Origin: Polydactylus sextarius | Lineage: Eukaryota > Chordata > Actinopteri > Polynemidae | Assembly (NCBI GenBank): GCA_016801845.1 | Contig: CM028907.1 | Location: 18,250,098 to 18,314,097, forward strand | DNA: 64,000 bases | Reading direction: 5' to 3' | In this document: in pieces, positions 12,713-26,700 of the stretch | How positions within the stretch are numbered: the stretch's first letter is position 1 | Layout of the letters: each line of letters begins with the position of its first letter | The notes under the pieces: model-generated | The model's input: the letters and a program-made list of their open reading frames with translations, nothing else | What the model was told of the DNA's origin: nothing | Databases searched by the model: none | Position numbers and translations under genes: made by a program

Positions 12713-15700
12713 GTGTACACAAACTCTCTTAAATGCTTTACATTTCTTTCAACTCCCTCCATAGATATTCTATAGGATTGAGATGTGTTTCTTCTTTAGC
12801 CGCTCCTTTGTAGCCTTCCTGGCATGTTTTGGGTCATTGTCATGCTGGAAGACCTATCTTTGGTGTTCTGTGAGGTTCTGATCCAAGATTATATGGTACA
12901 TATGTTTGCTTAATTAATTGTCTGTGTACCACATGGGCACAGACAATCTGTGGGAGCCAGAAATCTGGCTGGATTGTAGGGGATCAAATACTTATTTCAC
13001 TCAATGACATGAAAATCAATGTATAACTTTCATGTAAAAAGTTTTTTTCTGGATTTTTGATTGAAATTCTGTCTCTGCATTAAAATGAAAGTGCCATAAA
13101 AAGTAGAAACTGTTTCTTTTTAAGTGAATAAACTTACAAATTCAGCAGGGGATCAAATACTTATTTTCCCCACTGTATGTCTGTTTCAGCAGAGTGTTGT
13201 TGTACAGGGAACATATTTCCAAAGTTCGTAGCAGTGGTCAACCCCATGAGCACAGAAACCCATTGAACTCATGTGTACTGACAAGGAGCCTTGCCCGGTG
13301 AGTACCTTGCCCAAGTGTGTGTGACAGTCTAACTGTGCCCTTCCAATGATTCCTCTGAGAACAACTGGAGAATAGGGAAATGGAAAAAGTGAGCGTTAGG
13401 AGGACAAAGTGAGGGCAAAGAGGAGAGAGAGTCTAGTAAAAATAGAGCGAGGGATATTTAGGGTACGTAGGATGGGAAGTAGGATGGAGAGCAAAGCAGA
13501 GAGAGAAAAGGTGGTGGGAGTTTGCAAACTCTACTTCTCTGCATGGGAATGTGAGCACACAATTGTGCAAGAGAACACAACTGTGTGTGAGCGGAAGATG
13601 GGGAAAGCAAGATTGAGAGAAAAGTGGAAAGTTGGCAGACGGAGGGAGTGTGAAGGAAAACAGAAAGAGGTGAAAAACAGGGGGTTTGGCTTTGAAAGGT
13701 GGCTGGAGTTATTCTACCCCCACTCTCCTTGGCGCTTGACTTTCTTCTCCTCTCTCCACGGCCTCACCGTCCCTCTCCCCGACTGCCAAGACCAGTGACA
13801 GGCACTTGGCTGCCCGACAGTGTTACAGAACCTTTGCATCTCATCCCTCAAGCATCAAGTCACCCCTGTCACCATCACCTCCTACTCAAATCAGGAGCTC
13901 ATTCACAGGCCACTGCTAACATCTGTTACATATTTCAGCACCTACACTATTCCCTGTGAAAGACAAGCCAGGCACACAGGCAAAGAGCTGGGCTACTGCT
14001 AATGATTACCAGCATGTGGTGCAACAAATGGCAACATCAGAATTCTGGATATTTTATTGACCAGCACAGTGAACATCAAGGAGCTGTCATGAACATCATG
14101 GTTCACACACAAGAATGACACATCTGACATATTCTAGCCATATATATACAAAATGAAACAGTGTGTCACATGGTGAAACACACGGTGTTTCACAAAGATC
14201 AGATTAATATGAGTTGGTTTGATGGTCTAAGAAATGCAGGTGCAATCACAGAGACAGTTCTATCAGCAGCATCTTGGGCAGCGAGAAGCAAAAAATGTTC
14301 ACAGCGGGAGTTTGAAGTCATTTGTAATGAAGCACAGCACCTTGGTGCTTTCAGGTAATCAAAGCAATGAGAACGCTAACAGGCGAATGTTTTTCAGTTT
14401 AAATTCACTGTGTTCATTGCTGCAGTTTGAGAGACTGACACTGGCAATCCGAGGCACGGGCACGTGACGCAGTAGAAAGCATACTGTTATTACACTAATA
14501 ACTTCACAGTGGCTTGTTTTTGAATGTGCTGTTAAATGGCCATCCATCCATCTATCAATCTATCATTGTCATTGCTTATGCTGTTAAAGGTCACAAGGGG
14601 ACTGGAGTCAATTGAGTTCACCCTGCACACACTGCCAGTCTGTCACGGAGCTGACATATAGAGACAATTATAATTTCGAGTCATCAATAAACCTAACCTC
14701 CATGTCTTTGGACTGTGGGAGGAAACCAAAGTACAAGGAGAAACACCACACACACACAGGGAGAATATGGAAACTCCAAAGAAAGACCTCGCAGGGATCT
14801 AAACCAGAACCATGCGGTGAAGCAAGTGTTAATCACTGCACCACCCACTAGTTTACATGTTTGAAATGTTAACGTTGATACATTATGCTGATATAGATAC
14901 CCCTTTTCAGATTTACTGCATCAATCACTTTTGAATCCCAGGTTTCTGAATGTACTCTTTGCCTTGAAGCGTCTCCCGTGCAGTTTAGCATATCAGCATT
15001 TAAATAACTGTTAACTAGCAGGCACACTGAATACAAATGCCATTCATTTTGCACCTACTTGGCTAATTCATCCTGAGGGTCCAGAGTCTATGCACCAAAT
15101 ATGTCAGCAATCCATCCAATAGTTGACACATACTTGGTAGTTTAGTGCGGACTGACATAATGGACATAGACCAACAAGCAAGATATTTTTGATGAATAAC
15201 ATATAAAATATAATTTTAACTTTCCATTTAAAGGTTTAAATCAGTCTCATCATGGTTATGTAGTATGTATCTTGGAGAGCGTAGGATTTCCTCTGCATCA
15301 TTTATTCACTGAAGAGTCAGGTAGGGGAACTATGAGTGGGAGAAAGATTGAATGAATAAACCAGTTTATGAGTTAGAAACGGTTGAGTAGTTTATCATTC
15401 CATCCTACTCTCTTTGTTTTATTTCAGTCTCAACTCCTTCACTGCACAACACAGAAAGAAATATAAGCAGAATACGCCCCGGCCCACCCCTTTTGAACTC
15501 TGTTGACCTATTTGCATCAACAGTATCTTGCTGTGTTTGAGTGGCTGCAGTACTCCTCTGCACTGTTCCACACTGCTATAACTTGTTAAGCTTAACACAA
15601 CGCAGAGAAGCCGGTAAAAAGCCACAGTGGCTACAGAGCAGCTGGATGTGTTTAATACTGTAACAAGCTGGTGTTAGCTCCGTCAAACTAGGTCCAGCCT

Positions 15701-16746
15701 GCATGCCAGGCTAGTGCGTGAACAAGTAGCATTCATGATAGGAATTAGTGTGCAAAAAAAAAAAAAGAAAGAAAGAATTTTGTCTGTTGTTGCGACATGA
15801 TACGACTAAAAGCAAAATGATCAGAATAATGAAGCTGAGTCTCCTGAAGTCTTCAAAGAGTCTTGCATATGAAACTCATCCTGCTTTTCACTGCACGAAG
15901 CCCAGTTTCCCACAAGAGTACATGTGTGGACACTTTGCAGAACCACACACTCCCAGAAGAAACCCACTGAACCTTCATGTAAACAAGGTGTTTAAAGCAC
16001 ATTAACAAAGGTTCCACCACAAAGCAGCTAACTCCTTCTTAGTCTGAATCAGAAACACATGCTGATCACCGTGTCACACTGGAATGTAGGTGTGTTAAAA
16101 ACATACAAGAGCTGAACACATGCAGGATCATTTCTGTTTGTTACATCACATCTAGTCATTTATTAGACGCTTTTGTCCAAAGAAACTTAAAAGTGGGGGG
16201 GCAACATTAAAGCTTCAAAACAGGAAATAAACAAGTGCTGGATCAGTTTGATCAGTTTGAAGACAAAGTGTAGACAAAGTACTAGTTAAGGATTTTCTAC
16301 GAATACACTTTTTGCTATACAAGTTTTAGCTACATTGACTTAAGTGTCTAAAGTAAGTGACAGCCTAACAGTGCTGTCCTGACCTTTACTGGATATTCCT
16401 ACCATTTCTATCAACCACTGTTACGCTCGCCAAACCTTGGTAACAACTCAACCTAAAAGCTCTTTACTTTGTCATGTCAAAAGTGTAATATTTTGTCTGA
16501 AAATACATACAAGTGAACAAGTAAATCTGACCCCACTCTTGCTTGTCCAAGAATGCAAATGGTTGTACATGGTTTTACGGTGTCTTCAAACCACATGTGA
16601 AGTAAATTTTTGTTTCCTTTTTACTTCTGCATTACATGTGCAAGTAAGACCACTGAACTGTTTCACACTATCAGGCAAAAATCTGCCCATAACAGCAAAG
16701 TTGTTTTTCTCAAGTTGAAAATAGTTTATGGTTTGTTGTTTATAAA

Positions 16747-16816
<70 letters not shown>

Positions 16817-18840
16817 TAGTTGATAATAGTTTTTAGTTTATAGTTTTTGCTTTATGGTTTATTTCATAGTTTCTACTTTTATCATACATACTTGCTCTTC
16901 ATAAAAGTAATATGGTGGACTATTATGGACTAACTAGATTTACACATCTATTGCATCTATGTTACCTACATGGGTCATACAGTTTTAAGGAAGATGACTT
17001 TTTGCATTGGACAAGTAGCTTTGGCCTCATTCTTACAGCGTAACATCATGTACATTACTAACCTCTGTGTATTTCCTGTTGCTTCAAAACAAGTGGAAAC
17101 ATTAAAAGAGCAAGCTAGAGATGGCACTGGAATGGTTATAGTCGTCCAGTTAAAATAGACAATTGGCAGGAGTCTTTTTAGTTAGCAAAGCAGACACACT
17201 AGTTAAAAAGGAGAGAAGCGACTTGAATTTATCTTTGTTAGATATCAAGGACCCATTGTTTCTAAGCAGCCACTGGTATCAGTGTTAGCTGCATAAGCAC
17301 CACATGAGAATAGAAACTGACAGGCACAGTGACAGTAAACAAAGGGGGGCAGGCTTCATGACAGTTGCTGTGATGGTATCAAATGTATCTGAGGAAATCC
17401 AAACGTCTATTTCTGTTTGCGCTGACCAGAGTAGCGTCGTCATGTCAACATGTCGACATGTATAGAGACATGTGGTATCACAACACAGTTTTGATAACTA
17501 CAGTCAAGCAGAAGTGGACAGTGGGAGAGCAGCCAGACTGAGGTCGATGATTCTCTACATGAGCAGGTGACACAAAAGGCTGTCGAGTGGACGTGGTGAG
17601 AGAGACTAGACGGGAAAAGAGGATGTGTCGGCAGAGCAGCTGGAGTTCATTGTCCCCAAGGAGAGGTCCAGGCAGCAGATGTACTAATCTTATTTCATTT
17701 ACCCCAATGAGGATGCATAGAAACACATGGGGCACCTGCCTCAGTGATACGAGCTACAGCTTGCTTGACTCCCTACGTTGCCATTTGTCAGCAGAAGACT
17801 CTCAGGGACTTTCACTCAATTTATGAAGCGTCAGCTCTCAGTAATTTCCTTGTAGAAGAAAAAATATGTGTTGTAAAGATTTCTACTTAATATTGTAGGG
17901 AATCCCCTCAGGTAGAGGAATTAATATAATCCTGAACCTGATGTGGTCACATGCACCTACAAACTTACATCAACATGCTCCAACCCCTGTTTTTTGGTCA
18001 CAGTCATACACAGTGAGCACAAGTTTTCTGTTAGGTTTCACATTATGTTGACACATTTACATAGTTACACACACTAATGACAATCCAGTCTATTGCTGGT
18101 CATCGAGCAGCTACACTGTCTTCACAGAAGGTGAAGCACCTCAGACACACTGAGGGCAGTCGCTACGAGTGTGTAAAGCTTTTCTACACTGACACTGAAC
18201 ATTTAAAGGAAAAGTCAGTGTTACAGACATTCTAGGGCTAATTAAAGATGATAATAAGTTCACACTTTGTGTTGGTAGCAAAATCATGTCAATCAGGTGA
18301 GTTTTGAGAAAGTTCGTATTTTGCAATTCAACTGAAAGAGTTATAAGAGCTGTGCAAGGGACACAGGGTTACGAGAGAAATCGCTATTTTTCAAACCCCT
18401 GTAAGGCTCAAGATAACATTTCACTTCTGTGGTAGTGATGAGGGGTTCCTACAGACAAACCAAAGTGTTGTTAACTTTGCAGATGTATAGACAAATTCTA
18501 TAGAAGATTGTTTACGAAGTCAGTAAATTACCTGAAGTCGTTTTCCTCTCGACGCCATCTTGAGGAAAAGTCTATAAAAGTTGATTGCCAATATCAATAT
18601 ATTGCCCGACTGTCCTAGATGCCCACTCCTATGTTAATACTAGTAGGTAAGGTTGCACAGAGCATGTAGATGTGCAGTGACTGAGCATCTGGTGTTTGGA
18701 AATGACATGGAGATGACATGTAACTAACCTGCAGATGGTCCAGTAAGTAGTTGACTTGTTAGAACTGCCAAAGGACAACTCATATTAAATGACAGCTGTC
18801 GTGTTCACTTCACTCCAATCATACTGATGTTGAAAGTAAA

Positions 18841-18876
<36 letters not shown>

Positions 18877-19042
18877 TCATACAGTCTCGGGTCATCTCTT
18901 TGAATAGGAGTTTGTGTATATTGTACTGAACAGGAATGAATGAATTTTAATGTGTAATTTCATGAATATTAGATCACAATTTTATTTTAAGAGTTTGGAC
19001 AATCTGTCAAGTTTATTACCAAATTTGTCCATAGAGGAGATG

Positions 19043-19105
<63 letters not shown>

Positions 19106-19740
19106 TCACATCACAACACTGTTCCTTCAGTATCAGCACTCCTGCCTGAGTACCTCAAAAGTGTGCTCGACTGTATCCGTCTGAACGCAAACTCCATAGC
19201 AACAGAGTGAATGTCTCCTTGAGGCAGAGTGTCTTTAAGTGGCAGAAGGGAGAGGTGGGAACAAATAATAGACTGCTAGCCTTAACCCAAAGGCAGTCAC
19301 TCTGCTGCTGCGTCTGCTTCTGCTGCTGCACAGTACACTTACCATTAGCGATGGCGTTTGATGAACTACAGGCAGCACACAGGCTAGATGCGGTGCATTA
19401 TGCATGATGTTTGGGGATTGGATAAAATACATGTACCCCAGTGCATGATGGAAGTAGTGGTGAGGGAGTGGTGGTGGAAAAGAAGAGAGTGGGGAACCTT
19501 ACAGTATGAGATATGTCACCTGAATTTGACAGTTGAAAATATTCCTTCAGCAGTCGTGCTGATAATATGAAGCATAATGCAGGAAAAGTGAACTGTACTG
19601 AGGAGAGAAGAGGGAGAAAGAAGGAAAAAGTTCTGTAGTTGCTCTGGTTATTAGTACAGTTGTAGGAGTGGTCACTGGTCTGGACTACACCTGCTGGTTA
19701 CAGTACTCACATACACAAAAGCAAACTGAACAGGTGCAAA

Positions 19741-19793
<53 letters not shown>

Positions 19794-22700
19794 TACACAA
19801 GCAGCCAGCGAGATTTCTATTGTTTTTCTTTCTGCAATCATCGCTCCGTTTTTCCTCACTATGCACAATCAGCAACAGTCAATGTATCAATCAGCAATCA
19901 GGCCTCAGCTTGCCGGGTGGGAACATGTTCTGCCACTTTCTCTGCCTTATTCTTCCCCGTCGGAGCCGACTGGCCGCCTGCATCATCCCACGCCGCTCTA
20001 ATTTACCAGGCAATTTTCAGAGGGAGCTTGTGTGAGCCACACCACCGAGTGGACACTGAATCAAGATGTAGCATGACTTCTGTTTGGTTTGTTTTCATCA
20101 CGCCGGAGCTCTGAGGCACCTGTGATCCTCCTCTATGTAATATTGAAGGCGTTCGGATGCATAAGTGCATCACGCTAGATGTCGTGTTGTCACACTTTCT
20201 CCTTCTCTGTTGTCGTCTGTGCTGATGGTACAGTCTGTCTAACATACTCCACACACACAGCACTTGGCCTCCTTGGCTACCATTACTTGTTTTACCAACA
20301 CTGTGAATGAAGTGTATGGATGTATTAAGAGTTGGACTCCTCAGTGTCCAACTGAGGTGATGCAGGAAAAACAATGAATCCAGTGAGGGTCAAAAAGGAC
20401 ATCTCACATTACAAAAATTACGACGCCCAGTTCGACCCTCGAAGGATCACTGGTAAAGCTAATGGATGGGTGGAGGGATAAATAACTACTGTTTGCACTA
20501 TAATTTCTAAAGGTTTATTATTTGTAAAAATCTTCCTAACGCAGATAATAGTTGTGCTTATATGCATGAAGGCAGAATGACAATATTAATCAGTTGGACC
20601 TAAAGAATCAAATTTTCATCATACAATCACGTTAAAGTGTTTGAGTCTCAGAGTCTTAGCTTTATGGACAACAAAGTGCATGGGGAAACGTTTGCCCAGA
20701 ACAAAATGGAGTTAACAGTGTTGTAATACTTATGATTTTATTTTGGGATGATATGACAAACCTTGACGAAACACATACAGTGCACCCTGTTTCATCCAGA
20801 GTGCCACTAGGGCCACTGATGTAACATCTGGGATAGTCGTCAACATTTTTTTCATTATCAACACCAAACGTTTTAACATGGAACAAAACACAACAGAGCT
20901 TGGGAAATAAAATCTCTAACTTTCAGTCATATTAACATCTCGTATCATCCATAGTTTGAGTTTTGTATTTAGTCCATTTTCCTCTATTCGTCCTCCACTT
21001 GTGTTTTTTTGTAGTTGTAATGTGGTAGTTTTTCAATTATATAAATTTCTTCAAATATAGCCATAAATCCAAGGTTCAGCCAAGTTTTTTTTTTTTTTTT
21101 TTTTTTTACCTGCTACCACCAGGATTTCGAGAGAAAAAAATATCTGTCATTTCCTGACACATTTCATTCTGTGAAATAACTTTAAAAATCATGGGGATCT
21201 GACACCCTTCATACTCACGTACAAAATTATCAATGTCCACTGATGCTGAGCTACACAAACACATAACACAACATTAAAATTGATGCATTTTCTGTCAATT
21301 GACAAGTGAGTAAGTGAGTGTGTAGTTATCACGTGATGTGTCATCACTTCAGGCTTGTGTGTGTATTTATTTATAAAGAACAGGAAGTGAGAGGTGATGT
21401 TGCGCTGACCTGGAACTCTCTCTTACACATGTACTGTATGAATCCCAGTGGACACCCGCTCTCGTCATCTTTACCTAACGCTCCTATACTCTCTCCATCC
21501 TTCACGTTTATTTATAACCATCAGAGAGCTGGAGATGAAAGGGTGGAGTAATGCTTGAGAGTCTCTGGGGAATTCCTGCAATCTCTGCTCTTTAAATATA
21601 AAACACAGAGTCAGGAAGCCTGCTTCTTTCTGCTACGTTTCCCGTTCTGCCTCTCTCATCTCTTGACACACAGAACAGTGATGCTAATGCCACCGCTACA
21701 TATTTGAGCTGCACATCAGGTGTAATCACGAGTAATATCTGGCTAATGAAAGCACAGCTCAACGCAGGCCCACTCACTCATTCACTTAATGAAGCTGTCA
21801 CAACAAGTGAGCAGCGAAGAAACCATAAGAAATTCACGTGGATAATCCCTCTTGAACGGTGAAGCGGTTACACGGACGCTAATGATTTTATTAAGGTGCA
21901 AAAATGTGTTGATAAGCTAATGCAGTCACAGTCAATTATTCAGAGTGTCTTAAGTGGGTTGCCCTGCCTGTTCAAACTGCTAATGCAGGCTGCCACGGTT
22001 AATGTCTCTTTGCTGTTAATCAAAACGGTAATTCAAAACTGACAGACAGTTTATAATGAACATGATAAACTTCATAGAGGATTGTAGCATGAGGTTTAAC
22101 TCATCGGAGAAGTAGCACCAATTGGTAACACCCTCCCCCCATCCAATCTACTGACCTGATCACCCTCCATCTCACTGGTGATGATGTCACCTTTCAACAG
22201 CAATGTTAGGTGACACGCAGGGTGAGAGGGCACACGTGCGTACGTGCGTGCGTGTATGTGTGTGTGCATCTAGGTATTCCTTACATTGTGAGGACTTAAA
22301 TCTATTTATACACTCGCTTTATGGAGTTGTCTTCCTAATGGGGACAAAAAGCAGGTCCCCATTATGTAAAAAAATAAATAAATTTAAGATGAAGACATGA
22401 TTTGAAGTTTGATTAAGGTTAGGGTCAAGTTAAGATAAAGATTAGGCAAGTGGTAGCAACAACTGAGGGTCCCCAGGAAAGTCTCCAGGAAATGAACGCA
22501 AGTCGATGAAATGTCCTCTGACATTATGGAAACCAGACTGTGTGTGTGTGTGCAGATGGTGTTGATGTTTTGCTGTTTTAAGTAAGCAACATTAGAGTTT
22601 AATAAAAAACTGGGCTCAACTTCTGTAGTAAAGCTCAAGTGACAATTTCAGTGCAACAGACAAAGACACTGCAGCTCCATCATAATAATCTATAACATAA

Positions 22701-23675
22701 CATCATCAGTCAGACTGGCTGAAAAAAACAAAAAAAAAAAAAAAAAACACAGGGCAAGCTGATGTCCAAACAATTGAAGAGGAATGAACACACCTGAAGA
22801 AAACTGATGCAACATCGGTCAATACGACTGATCGGTCTCTGAACTGTGATGGACGGTGTGAGGGTTTGTTTCAAATCCGTCTCCCACTTATTTTTAGTGA
22901 TGCTGCTGTATTACAGCAGATCTCAGCAGTTTACTTGGTGAATAAAACATTGACAGAAAAAAAAGCCGCAGAAACAAAATTAAAGAGCAATGCACTGAAA
23001 TCCTCTCCTGACAAGCAGCACCTGCCAGTCTTTGAGAAACACGTATCACATCAACTGTTTTTTTTTCCTACACAGATAATTATTTTAAAGCCCATACATT
23101 TTCCATTGTTTACACTATTTGATAAATTATTAATGGTATATGTAATAGCTGGTTAAGGCTTCCAGTGTGACTATGACCAGTTTTCCAGTTTCATTTCAGG
23201 CAAATTCAAGCCAATAAAATCAAGGGCTAAAAAAAAACCAAAACAAAACAAAAAAAAAACCCATCAGTTTCTTGATAGAAATCCTCCTAGATGGGTATTT
23301 TTGTCCAGTAAACTTCTGATATTAGTTTAGTCTGATGAAGAGAGTTTATAAAAAACAAGATCAAGGTTGTGACAAACTCATTTCAGAAACTCTCATTGAT
23401 ATCAGTTTGTCATATAAATGGTCTGGATCCCACAGTGAGAAAAACCACATGGTTGAAATCTATTAGCAGAAATGTGGTGTCTACAGTGATACAGTGATGA
23501 ATAACAGTTAAATATGCCAACAATTATCTGTCCACTAACTCACACAGGGATGCGAACAGTGTGGATTTGTAATACAGCTCCCTCCGCCCTCTTGTTAAAC
23601 TACCATCACTTGGAAACTATCCAGCACTTTATGAATTTTGGCTAATTATGCACAGTGGGAAATGTCTTTTTTTTC

Positions 23676-23714
<39 letters not shown>

Positions 23715-26700
23715 GCACAATGTGCTTTTCCTCTGTGAACAACGCAGAAAATATCTCCTGAATGATGCGATAGCTACTTCCCTAATAGCGTCCAGCTGTA
23801 ATTACAATGGTGGTGAGATGCTGTTTAATAGCGAGGATGAGAGAGTCTGATATTTATACTTAAAAGGAAAAGGAAGGAAGCATCTTTAATGGAGCGGTGT
23901 GTATCAAAAGGTAAAATCCAAATGCCAGCTGATCAAAATCTGTTTTTTTTCTCTTCTATTTCACTCAGTAAATAACACAGAATCTCTAGATAATGTAAAA
24001 ATATGCTACAACTGGCTTGCACACTTGTTCTGTATTCAGTCAAAGTGAATAAGTTCACAGCAGAGCAGTGTAATGAAGTGAAACAAATCTGACTTTCCTC
24101 TTGATTTAAAAAACATAGAGTAAAATTGGCTTTCCCAAATCTGTGAGATGAACAGGCGCTCAGCTGTGGGGCAAAATCTCATCTATGAACATCCACTTTA
24201 CTGTTCAGCTCGAAAAACTCATGTCACTCAGACTCTGAGGCAGAGAGCAGAGTAACATGCTGAAGTATGTTTGGGATCAACTGCTAATCACTAACACATT
24301 GTTCTGTTGCTTTAATCTTTCCATCTTTGATTGTTTAAAGGAAAAAAAGGGGGAAACTGAAGGTTTGGGTCAAAGTTGGCCAAATCTGATAAACATGTAA
24401 AGACGATTTTTAAAAAACAGCAAGGAGCAAATGGACTTGTTTCAAAGGAAACAGACAGTTAGACACCTCACGTCCTTGTAGGTTACAGTGACCTTGACCT
24501 TTGAAAACTGAAAACGGATAAATTCAAAGAGAAAATTGCAGTGATACTGTTGGTCACCAAAACCTTACAAGTTCATCTTTGAGTCCTAGTGAATGTTTGT
24601 ACTAAATTGAAGAAATTCCCCCCCAGTTTGTTACTAAGGTATCATCTTCTATAGTCAGACACCACAGAAATTATGGACGAACTACAATTACTGGATGGAC
24701 TGACATCCTGAAAATATAATGTCTCTTCTATGTATATATAGATAAAATAGTTATAGAATCACTAGGAGCAGCAGTTGTAAAATACAACACGAATCTAAAA
24801 TCTATTCAATGTTAAATGTCAGAATTATAAATCTTAAAAATCCTGATTACTGCAGCCATTTTTAGCTAATTGTATTTTAAGTTTTTTAAGTAATATATTG
24901 CGGTTTTATATGAATATAATAATAATGTATATTTATAAAGTCAACTCATAAAAAGATCAAATCATGCACCATATGGCTGAAGGCAAAGCATTTTGGGAAA
25001 AATTTGACGCAGGAAGCCATGAGCGTTTTGTCTTAAATAACCACGTACTCTCACTCCTTTACGCTGATGTCACCAAAAAAAGAGTCATGGCTGCCCTCTG
25101 GAAGCACAGCCATCAAGTGAAGCTGTCAAAGCTTTTATGGTGCTGGGACAACAAAGAACAAACGGCGAGGACAGCAACAAAACAACCGGGAGGGTGATGC
25201 CTCTAAGCACAACTAAAGCAAATAAATTAATAAAAATGGAAAGGTGATTAAAGTTGCATCTTCCACCCTCAGGGATCGGTGCAAGCTTGGGCCTTTGTGT
25301 GCATCTTGTGCATATTCTGAGCACACGTGGAGGGCTGCAGGCCTGTTCTGCACATGCTCAGTGGACGATGATGATGTGGGCAGACACATCGCATGTCGTG
25401 AGTGTAGTTACCGTGCTGAGTAATGTGACATTTAAGGACTCCTGCTTTTTTTTTTTACCCCACCCCCCCTTCCTTGTCCTGTCTGTAGCTCGCACACACC
25501 ATGCATAAGCAAACCTACACACACACGCATGCTCGCATGACTACAGGCACTTATATCATGAGTCCATCTTCCTTCAGCTGTAAGGATCATGTGTATATTT
25601 TATATCCAAATCTCTTGCGAGAAAACCTTGCGTCCATTGCTGACAGTTTTACTGCTTTGACCAGGAATGTAGTGATTTTAAATGATGTGTGTTTGACCAC
25701 TAGTATGAGAGTATTATAGTTATTTATGACCACATCTCTGTAGGTCACAGAAGTGAGTAAACAGAGGTCGGAGAAAAATCTGGAAAAAGAATAAATCAGA
25801 TGCTACGGTTGAAGTGTCCTTCAGCAAACAGTGAAATCTCACCCTTGTTTTATAGTTTGGGTCATCACTCATATCGGTTATGATAAAATTGTACTTGATA
25901 GGTAATAAATATAACACTGACACAAGCAGTCAGACCATCAGAGAGATTGTTCAAGAAATCAGAAGGTGCATCATGTGACGAATCAAATTCATAGTGGCAT
26001 ATACTGCCTCGAGGAAAACAGACATACACTCACACTAAAGCCAAGGGCTTTCACCATCTCCCATAAACTTTTACTTTACACTTTACCAATGTGTCAGTCA
26101 TGGGATTGAAATCATAACAACCTAAGTTAGTGTTACAAAGTTGTTGGAATACTGTGTGTTGCAGTTTAGTTTGAGCAGAACCGGGTCTGTTCATTACAAC
26201 AAACCTATACTAACCCCTGCATCGACTCTCATACAAACTAACTGTCCTTGGTTGATACGGTTTGTTATATTTTCTGTACAATGAGGCATCAAACCAATTA
26301 TCACCATAAGTAAAAACACAATTTCTGAATGGATTTTGATGCACATTGTTTTATTTCATGTTGATTATACTCCGTGGCCTGAAAGCTGTCCACCCCTGAA
26401 TACTATATGGACACTTACTGATATATGAATATAATATGAACTTAGTGGCACTAATAAACATCAGTGTGATTCAGTTCACCAGGTAAGTTATCAATCCCAT
26501 TCCTCACATCACTTTGTCAGAGGGAAAACTGGAAGCATTGCCTTGCTGTTGGATGCCACCAGCAACCAACCCAGTTTCACTTCATTAGTGTGAAAATTTT
26601 GAATTATGGTTCAACATCATATTTGTGAAGTCATGGTAACTTCAGACTTCATCCTCAAGTCCAGGAAAATAATTGTATCAAATTTGACTTGGACCTTCAT

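Noticed and set aside
13409..13798. 129-codon ORF on the plus strand in intron 2
   Set aside because: Purine-rich, Lys/Arg/Glu-rich low-complexity frame in GA-rich DNA, no domain, no splice context and no family match.
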